Source of the DNA: Megaleporinus macrocephalus
Taxonomy: Eukaryota > Chordata > Actinopteri > Characiformes > Anostomidae
Assembly: GCA_021613375.1 (NCBI GenBank)
Contig: CM038717.1
Coordinates: 40,550,387-40,614,386 of the forward strand
Direction of reading: 5' to 3'
DNA length: 64,000 nucleotides
The notes beneath the pieces were generated by a model. The model did not search any database, had not been told where the DNA came from, and saw only the letters and a list, made by a program, of their open reading frames with translations. Below, in pieces: positions 56,050 through 64,000 of this stretch (positions are counted from its first letter, which is position 1; every line of letters starts with the position of its first letter). A program made the translations under genes and the position numbers.

Positions 56050-59000
56050 CAAGTCAAGTCAAGTCAATTTTATTTATATAGCGCTTTTTACAACAATGTT
56101 GTCTCAAAGCAGCTTTACAGAGTTTTGAAAACAGTTATAACACATACCACCCAGTGAGCAAGCCAGAGGCAACAGTGGCAAGAACACCTCCCTCAACTGG
56201 AGGAAGAAACCTTGGGAGGAACCAGACTCACAAGGGGAGACCCATCCTCCTTTGATCAAACAGTATTTACAGTTTGAACTAAATACCAAAGAAAGGAGTC
56301 TCTGTTTGAAATCTGGATAGCAAAGCTTTAGAAGCTGCACAGATAGAGGCAGTGTATGACTGAGGCAGTCTATGACTGAGTCTTTATGTAAAGTGGGCGT
56401 GAGCTGAAACAGTCCCATCCTATCTCAGTGCTGGTGCATCTGGATGGCACAGTGATGTAACTGAGGGTGTAGCAGTAAATGGACAGGTGAGCTGGCTGGT
56501 GATGGTGGGGTGATGGCCCGATGATCAGTCCTTCAACAGCCTTCATCAGACAGGAGGACAGTCATTTCCTCAGGAGGAGTAAAGAGAAAGAGTGAGTTGG
56601 GCTCGGGAGTGAGACTGTAGAGAATATGAATTTTCAGAATTTTAGAGTGTGGTTGGTGACTCCGGCAGATCTAACTATAACAGCCTAAACTAAAAGGAGA
56701 GAACCAGAAGGTAACATGGACATGAGACCACCCTGAGCCACTGGGGTCCCCCCACTCCACCATCAACAAACCTGTGTGATCGCGTGAAGTGGTGGAACAA
56801 CAGCACCAACATCTCAGTTTACCATAAACCTCTGTGTCCAAGAACCCCCAGATCTCCTGCCTTTATCTAAAAGAGAAGATTAATAACCAAAAGCTACTAA
56901 ACAAGTATGTTTTTAGTCTAGACTTAAATATTGGGACTGTGTCAGAGTCCCGAACATTAACTGGGAGATTATTCCACAATTTTGGGGCTTTGTAGGAAAA
57001 AGCTCTTCCCCCCCCATTGTAGTCTTCTGAATTTTAGGAACTATTAGAAAACCAGCATCCTGTGATCTGAGTGAACGTGGCGGTTCATAATAGGAGATTA
57101 GATCTTGCAGGTACTCTGGTGTGAGACCGTGCAGGGCTTTATACGTCAGTAATAGAATTTTATAGTCGATACGGAATTTAACAGGAAGCCAGTGTAGCGC
57201 TGATAAGACTGGACTGATGTGATCAAATTTCCTGGTTTTAGTTAGTACTCTAGCTGCAGCGTTCAAGGATTCAAGGATTCAAGGAGACTTTATTGTCATT
57301 CGCATCACATGTGGTACATGGGGTGGAACGAAATTGTGGTACCCAAGGACCCAGTTTTACCCAGACAGCAGTACTTAAATAAATAAAATAAACATAAATA
57401 TATAAAATATATGAAAATAAAATAAACAGGAATGGAGAAGGTAGCAGCAGAGTGTATTAAAGTGACTGGTGTCGTAAAAGTGTCAGTGCAGTAAAAGTGT
57501 CAGTGCAGTGGTTCCACTAAGTGGCGTTTAAAAGTCTTACAGCTTCCGGAATGAAGCTGTTCCTCAGTCTGTTCGTTCTACACTTAACGCTCCGCAGCCT
57601 CCTGCCTGAGGGGAGCGGGACAAACAGTGAGTGTGCTGGATGAGTGGGGTCCTTCATGATGCAGGTGGCCCTCTTCCTGCATCTGGAGGTGTATATGTCC
57701 GTGGTGGTGGGGAGTTCCAAAGGGAGGGGTCTTTGGAACATTGTGCATCTCTGGTTTTATAGTCTGTGATGCACTTAATTCCCCTCCACATGCTCCTAGG
57801 ATCCTGGGAGGAGAAGTGTCCCTGGATTTTCAGAGCATATGCAGCTTTGGCCCTCTTAACACCTGCGGTCAGCTCTCTTCTAGCCCTCCTGAGTTCCTGT
57901 GCGTCGCCAGACCTGAAGGCAGCATCCCTGGCTTTCAGTAGAGAACGCACCTCTTCATTCAGCCAGGGTTTCTGGTTCGGGTAGCAGGTCACTGTCTTTG
58001 TGGTGGTGACATCCTCCACACACTTGCTGATGTACCCGAGGACAGCAGATGTGTAATCCTCCAGATCCAGCTCCCCCTCACTCTCAGCAGCCTCCCTAAA
58101 GACATGCCAGTCTGTGCAGCCGAAACAGTCCTGCAGCACAGCGTCTGCGTCACCGGGCCACACAGTGATGGTCTTCTGTGTGGGTCTGGAGCGTCGCAGC
58201 GGGGGGTGGTATGCAGGGACCAGCATAATGGAGATGTGGTCGGAGAGCCCGAGGTGGGGGTGGGGGACGGCTCTGTACGCGTCTCTGATGTTGGTGTAAA
58301 CACGGTCGAGTGTGTTGTCTCCCCGTGTTGGAATGTCTATGTGTTGGTAAAACCTCGGCAAAATGTTCGTCAGGTTCACGTGGTTAAAATCCCCCGCCAC
58401 CACGTAAAACGCCTCCGGATGCTTGTTCTGAAGCGAGCTGATGTTGTCATGTAGCTCCTTCAGTGCGTTGTTAGCATTAGCATCCGGTGCTATGTAAACG
58501 GCAATGACGAACACAGCTGTAAACTCCCGAGGCAGATAGTGTGGCCGACACTTCACGGTCAGCTGTTCTGTTGCCTCGGAGCATAGGGCGTTTACCATCA
58601 CACAGTTTGTGCACCAACCTTTGTTTATGTAGACGCATAAGCCGCCCCCTCGTGCTTTTCCGGACAGCTGGTTGCGGTCCGCGCGGAAGAGCTGCCGGCC
58701 GGCGAGCTGGAAGGCTGAGTCCGGCATGCTGTCGTTTAGCCATGTTTCCGTGAGACAGATCACAGCGCAGTTCCTCATCTCATCAGAAACACTCATCCTC
58801 AGCCGCAGAAGGTCCAGCTTGTTGTCCAAAGAGCGAACATTGGACAGGAAGAGAGATGGAATCGGGGGTCTGTCGGCGTTAGCCTTGAGCCTGGCTAGCA
58901 CGCCGGCCCGCTTCCCTCTCTTCAGTCTTCGCCTGCATCGCTTCCTTTTGCCCTTTTGCCCTTTTCCTTTTGCCCTTTTGCGTTCTGAACTAACTGAAGT

Positions 59001-59390
59001 TTATTCAGGTTCCTGCTGGAGCATCCTGACAATAATTCAGTACAGTAATCTAGCCTTGAGGTTATAAAGGCATGTATCAACTTTTCAGCATCAGACACAG
59101 ATAACACATTTCTTAACTTTGAAATGTTTCGTAGGTGAAGAAACGCTGTTCTTGTAATGTTACCTACGTGTTGATTAAATGTCAGATCTGAGTCAATTGT
59201 TACACCAAGATTTTTGGCTACTGAACCAGGAACTACAGAGAAGTCAGCAAGATTTAACATTAAATCTGAACATTTAGTCCGAGCAGCCTTTGGGCCGAGA
59301 AGGAGAACTTCCGTTTTATCTGGGTTTAAAAGAAGGAAGTTCTGTAGCATCCAAAGTCTAATATCTCTTACACAATCTTCTATCTTATTA
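56046..59390 (-). mobile_element. CR1/L2-type LINE, 5'-truncated, hit by a second LINE
   Basis: Minus strand. The 3' end at left carries a tcaag microsatellite tail (tcaagtcaagtcaagtcaa), then a non-coding tail, the ORF2 C-terminal block with [20 protein letters not shown] (56913-57266), and after the nested insert [20 protein letters not shown] and [14 protein letters not shown] (58986-59390). It stops abruptly at about 59390, short of the RT palm, consistent with 5' truncation. Confidence 0.85.
57265..58979 (-). mobile_element. Nested LINE with intact endonuclease but no RT
   Basis: Minus strand. The long ORF 57654-58901 encodes an EEP-type endonuclease: FLSNVRSLDNK, CLTETWLND, VVAGDFNHVNL and LGLSDHISIML contain its usual catalytic Asn, Glu, Asp/Asn and Asp/His residues. 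It then passes ITDYKTR straight into 3'-region sequence. The normal ORF2 C-terminus (HPAHSLFVPLPSGRRLRS, RLRNSFIPEAVRLLN) is in another frame at 57517-57741. The whole reverse transcriptase is deleted. The 3' tail is a ttcaagga microsatellite. gcgttc flanks both ends (57259-57264 and 58980-58985). Confidence 0.85.
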
Positions 59391-60611
59391 TACACTGAGT
59401 GTATAGTGTATGTATGTGTGTGTAGTGTGTGTATGTGTATGTGTATGTGAGTGTACAGTGTATGTATGTGTGAGTGTATAGTGTGTATAGTGTATGTATG
59501 TGTGTGTGTGAGTGTTTAGTGTATGTATGTGTGTGTGTGAGTGTATAGTGTATGTATGTATTTGTGTGAGTGTATAGTATAGTGTGTGTGTATAGTGTAT
59601 GTATGTGTGTGTGTGTGAGTGTATAGTGTATGTATAGTGCATGTATGTGTGTATAGTGTGTGTGTGTGTGTGTGTGTGAGTGTATAGTGTATGTATGTGT
59701 GTGTGAGTGTATAGTGTGTGTGTGTGTGTGTGTAGTGTGTGTGTGTGAGTGTATAGTGTATGTATTGTGTGTGCGTGTATAGTGTATGTATGTATTTGTG
59801 TGAGTATAGTGTAGAGTGTGTATAGTGTATGTATGTGTGTGTGAGAGTGTATAGTGTATGTATGTGTGTGTGAGTGTATAGTGTATGTATGTATTTGTGT
59901 GAGTATAGTGTAGTGTGTGTAAAGGGTATGTATGTGTGTATAGTGTGTGTAGTGTGTGTATAGTGTGTGTGTGTGAGTGTAGTGTATGTATGTGTGTGTG
60001 AGTGTATAGTGTGTGTGTGTGTAGTGTGTGTGTGTGTGAGTGTATAGTGTATGTATGTGTGTGAGTGTGTAGTGTGTGTGTGTAGTGTGTGTGTGTGAGT
60101 GTATAGTGTATGTATTGTGTGTGCGTGTATAGTGTATGTGTGTGTGTGTGTGTAGTGTGTGTGTGTAGTGTGTGTATAGTGTGTGTGTGTGTGTGTGTGT
60201 AGTGTGTGTATAGTGTGTGTGTGTGTGAGTGTAGTGTATGTATGTATGTGTGTGTGAGTGTATAGTGTGTGTGTAGTGTGTGTGTGTGAGTGTATAGTGT
60301 ATGTATTGTGTGTGCGTGTATAGTGTATGTATGTATTTGTGTGAGTATAGTGTAGTGTGAGTGTATAGTGTATGTATTGTGTGTGCGTGTATAGTGTATG
60401 TATGTATTTGTGTGAGTATAGTGTAGTGTGTGTGTATAGTGTATGTATGTGTGTATAGTGTGTGTGTAGTGTGTGTATAGTGTATGTGTGTGTAGTGTGT
60501 GTGTGAGTGTATAGTGTGTGTGTGTGTAGTGTGTGTATAGTATGTGTGTGTGTGTGTGTGTCAGTGTATAGTGTATGTATAGTGTATGTATGTGTGTATA
60601 GTGTATGTATA

Positions 60612-60642
<31 letters not shown>

Positions 60643-61634
60643 GTGTATGTATGTGTGTGTGTGTGTGTATAGTGTATGTATGTGTGTGTGAGTGTATAGT
60701 GTATGTATTGTGTGTGCGTGTATAGTGTATGTATGTATTTGTGTGAGTATAGTGTAGTGTGTGTAAAGGGTATGTATGTGTGTATAGTGTGTGTGTGTGT
60801 AGTGTGTGTATAGTGTGTGTGTGTGAGTGTAGTGTATGTATGTGTGTGTGAGTGTATAGTGTGTGTGTGTAGTGTGTGTGTGTGAGTGTATAGTGTATGT
60901 ATGTGTGTGTGAGTGTGTAGTGTGTGTGTAGTGTGTGTGTGTGAGTGTATAGTGTATGTATTGTGTGTGCGTGTATAGTGTATGTATGTGTGTATAGTGT
61001 GTGTGTGTGTAGTGTGTGTGTGTGTAGTGTGTGTATAGTGTGTGTGTGTGTGTGAGTGTAGTGTATGTATGTATGTGTGTGTGAGTGTATAGTGTGTGTG
61101 TAGTATGTGTGTGTGAGTGTATAGTGTATGTATTGTGTGTGCGTGTATAGTGTATGTATGTATTTGTGTGAGTATAGTGTAGTGTGTGTGTATAGTGTAT
61201 GTATGTGTGTATAGTGTGTGTGTGTGTGTAGTGTGTGTATAGTGTATGTGTGTGTAGTGTGTGTGTGAGTGTATAGTGTGTGTGTGTGTAGTGTGTGTAT
61301 AGTATGTGTGTGTGTGTGTGTGTGTGTATAGTGTATGTATGTGTGTGTGTGTGTGTATAGTGTATGTATGTGAGTGTATAGTATAGTGTGTGTGTATAGT
61401 GTATGTATGTGTGGTGTGTGTGTGTGTGTGTCAGTGTATAGTGTATGTATGTGTGTATAGTGTATGTATAGTGTGTGTGTGTGTGTGTATAGTGTATGTA
61501 TGTGTGTGTGTGTGCGTGTGTATAGTGTATGTATGTGTGTGTGTGTGTATAGTGTATGTATGTGTGTGTGAGTGTATAGTGTATGTATTTGTGAGTGTAT
61601 AGTATAGTGTGTGTGTATAGTGTATGTATGTGTG

Positions 61635-61665
<31 letters not shown>

Positions 61666-62422
61666 TGTATAGTGTATGTATAGTGTATGTATGTGTGTAT
61701 AGTGTATGTATAGTGTGTGTGAGTGTATAGTGTGTGTGTGTGAGTGTATAGTGTATGTATGTGTGTGTGAGTGTATAGTGTATGTATGTATTTGTGTAAG
61801 TGTATAGTGTAGTGTGTGTGTATAGTGTATGTATATGTGTGTGTGTGAGTGTATAGTATAGTGTGTGTGTATAGTGTATGTATGTGTGGTGTGTGTGTGT
61901 GTCAGTGTATAGTGTATATATAGTGTATGTATGTGTGTATAGTGTATGTATAGTGTGTGTGTGTGTGTGTGTGTATAGTGTGTGTGTGTGTGTATAGTGT
62001 GTGTGTGTGTGTATAGTGTATGTATGTGTGTGTGTGTATAGTGTATGTATGTGTGTGTGTGTGTGTGTATAGTGTATGTATGTGTGTGTGAGTGTATAGT
62101 GTATGTATTTGTGTGAGTGTATAGTATAGTGTGTGTGTATAGTGTATGTATGTGTGGTGTGTGTGTGTGTGTGAGTGTATAGTGTATGTATAGTGTATGT
62201 ATGTGTGTATAGTGTATGTATAGTGTGTGTGAGTGTATAGTGTGTGTGTGTGTGAGTGTATAGTGTATGTATGTGTGTGTGAGTGTATAGTGTATGTATG
62301 TATTTGTGTAAGTGTATAGTGTAGTGTGTGTGTGTGTGTAGTGTGTGTATAGTATGTGTGTGTAGTGTGTGTATAGTGTGTGTGTGTGTGTATAGTGTAT
62401 GTATTTGTGTGAGTGCATAGTA

Positions 62423-62461
<39 letters not shown>

Positions 62462-63472
62462 TGTATAGTGTATGTATTTGTGTGAGTGTATAGTATAGTG
62501 TGTGTGTGTATAGTGTATGTATGTGTGTGTTGTGTGTGTGTGTGTGAGTGAGTGTATAGTGTATGTATGTGTGTGTTGTGTGTGTGAGTGTATAGTGTAT
62601 GTATAGTGTATGTATGTGTGTATAGTGTATGTATAGTGTATGTGTGTGTGTGAGTGTAGTGTGTGTGTGTATAGTTTATGTATGTGTGTGTGTATAGTGT
62701 GTGTGTGTGTATAGTGTGTGTGTAGTGTGTGAGTGTATAGTGTATGTGTGTGTGTGTGAGTGAGTGTATAGTGTATGTATGTATTTGTGTGAATGTATAG
62801 TGTAGTATGTGTGTATAGTGTGTGTATGTATGTGTGTGTAGTGTGTGTGTGTGTGTGAGTGTATAGTGTATGTGTGTGTGTGAGTGTATAGTGTATGTAT
62901 GTGTGTGTTGTGTGTGTGAGTGTATAGTGTATGTATAGTGTATGTATGTGTGTATAGTGTGTGTGTGAGTGTGTAGTGTGTGTGTGTATAGTTTATGTAT
63001 GTGTGTTTGTATAGTGTGTGTGTGTGTGTATAGTGTGTGTGTGTGTAGTGTGTGAGTGTATAGTGTATGTGTGTGTGTGTGTGAGTGAGTGTATAGTGTA
63101 TGTATGTATTTGTGTGAGTGTATAGTGTAGTGTGTGTGTATAGTGTGTGTATGTATGTGTGTGTAGTGTGTGTGTGTGAGTGTATAGTGTATGTATGTGT
63201 GTGTTGTGTGTGTGAGTGTATAGTGTGTGTGTAGTGTGTGTGTGTGTGAGTGTATAGTGTATGTATTGTGTGTGCGTGTATAGTGTATGTATGTATTTGT
63301 GTGAGTATAGTGTAGTGTGTGTGTATATTGTATGTATGTGTGTATAGTGTGTGTGTGTGTGTGTGTGTAGTGTGTGTATAGTGTATGTGTGTGTAGTGTG
63401 TGTGTGAGTGTATAGTGTGTGTGTGTGTGTGTGTAGTGTGTGTATAGTATGTGTGTGTGTGTGTATAGTGTA

Positions 63473-63508
<36 letters not shown>

Positions 63509-63793
63509 GTGTATGTATGTGTGTGTGTGAGTGTATAGTATAGTGTGTGTGTATAGTGTATGTATGTGTGGTGTGTGTGTGTGTGTCAGTGTATAGTGTA
63601 TGTATGTGTGTATAGTGTATGTATAGTGTGTGTGTGTGTGTGTGTGTATAGTGTATGTATGTGTGTGTGTGTGTGTGTATAGTGTATGTATGTGTGTGTG
63701 TGTGTGTGTGTGTGTATAGTGTATGTATGTGTGTGTGAGTGTATAGTGTATGTATTTGTGTGAGTGTATAGTATAGTGTGTGTGTATAGTGTA

Positions 63794-63824
<31 letters not shown>

Positions 63825-64000
63825 ATAGTGTATGTATAGTGTGTGTGTGTGTGTATAGTGTATGTATAGTGTGTGTGAGTGTATAGTGTGTGTGTGTGTG
63901 AGTGTATAGTGTATGTATGTGTGTGTGAGTGTATAGTGTATGTATGTATTTGTGTAAGTGTATAGTGTAGTGTGTGTGTATAGTGTATGTATATGTGTGT
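59391..64000 (+). repeat. TG/TATAGTG complex minisatellite to window end
   Basis: 4.6 kb of gtgtatagtgtatgtatgtg blocks mixed with (TG)n, gtgtgagtg, tatttgtgtgagtatag and gtgtgcgtgtatag phrases that recur in longer patterns. The 1012-codon minus-strand ORF (59380-62418) is an artefact of CA-rich repeat. The array leaves the window on the right. Confidence 0.97.

Noticed and set aside
59380..62418. 1012-codon minus-strand ORF rich in His, Thr and Tyr
   Set aside because: It lies wholly in the TG/TATAGTG array. The CA-rich strand lacks stops in this frame, and the composition is pure repeat.

Overview
The window looks like nuclear DNA of a bony fish, perhaps an otophysan, but I cannot name the species. 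Genes are split by GT-AG introns, the non-LTR retrotransposons are of fish CR1/L2/jockey type, and by rough addition a little over a third of the 64 kb is tandem repeat. There are no bacterial-style operons and I recognise no RNA genes.

Layout. 0-7.7 kb: an orphan candidate exon (565-658), two small minisatellites, and a two-exon gene for a secreted Cys-rich 197-aa protein that I do not recognise (2949-7024), whose intron holds a broken antisense LINE. 7.7-17.5 kb: no recognised gene; a 4 kb AT-rich minisatellite (8381-12415), an internally deleted LINE (about 12990-14930) and an old degenerate tandem repeat. 17.5-23.7 kb: a dispersed repeat copy, a CpG-rich promoter-like block (about 18540-18800), an 11-bp-unit array with a 686-bp higher-order repeat, and tusc2 (coding exons 21209-23226). 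23.7-29.5 kb: non-genic sequence with a perfect DR1 nuclear-receptor motif and a 20-bp-unit array of about 115 copies. 29.5-37.2 kb: hyal2 (coding exons 30273-35916) with tandem arrays in both coding introns. 37.2-44.4 kb: tandem arrays and old LINE pieces, including a 53-bp satellite with a 636-bp higher-order period, and a second copy of the dispersed repeat. 44.4-52.9 kb: a hyal1-like gene (coding exons 45742-52507) with a 4.5 kb array of 21/15-bp units in its second coding intron. 52.9-64 kb: mostly non-genic; a GC-rich block near 55.0-55.5 kb, a LINE that split a TG-rich array and was itself hit by a second LINE, and a TG-rich array running off the window end.

The three recognised genes lie in the order tusc2, hyal2, hyal1, all on the plus strand. 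This is the relative order and orientation of human TUSC2-HYAL2-HYAL1 in the 3p21.3 tumour-suppressor cluster, so the window is a fish counterpart of that locus. I did not find RASSF1, HYAL3 or NAA80. HYAL2 (GPI-anchored, cell surface) and HYAL1 (soluble, lysosomal) are thought to act in sequence on hyaluronan. The second enzyme here carries Cys at an otherwise conserved active-site-lining Asp, the most interesting protein-level observation. No complete novel system is evident; the rest of the novelty lies in repeat architecture and candidate regulatory sites.
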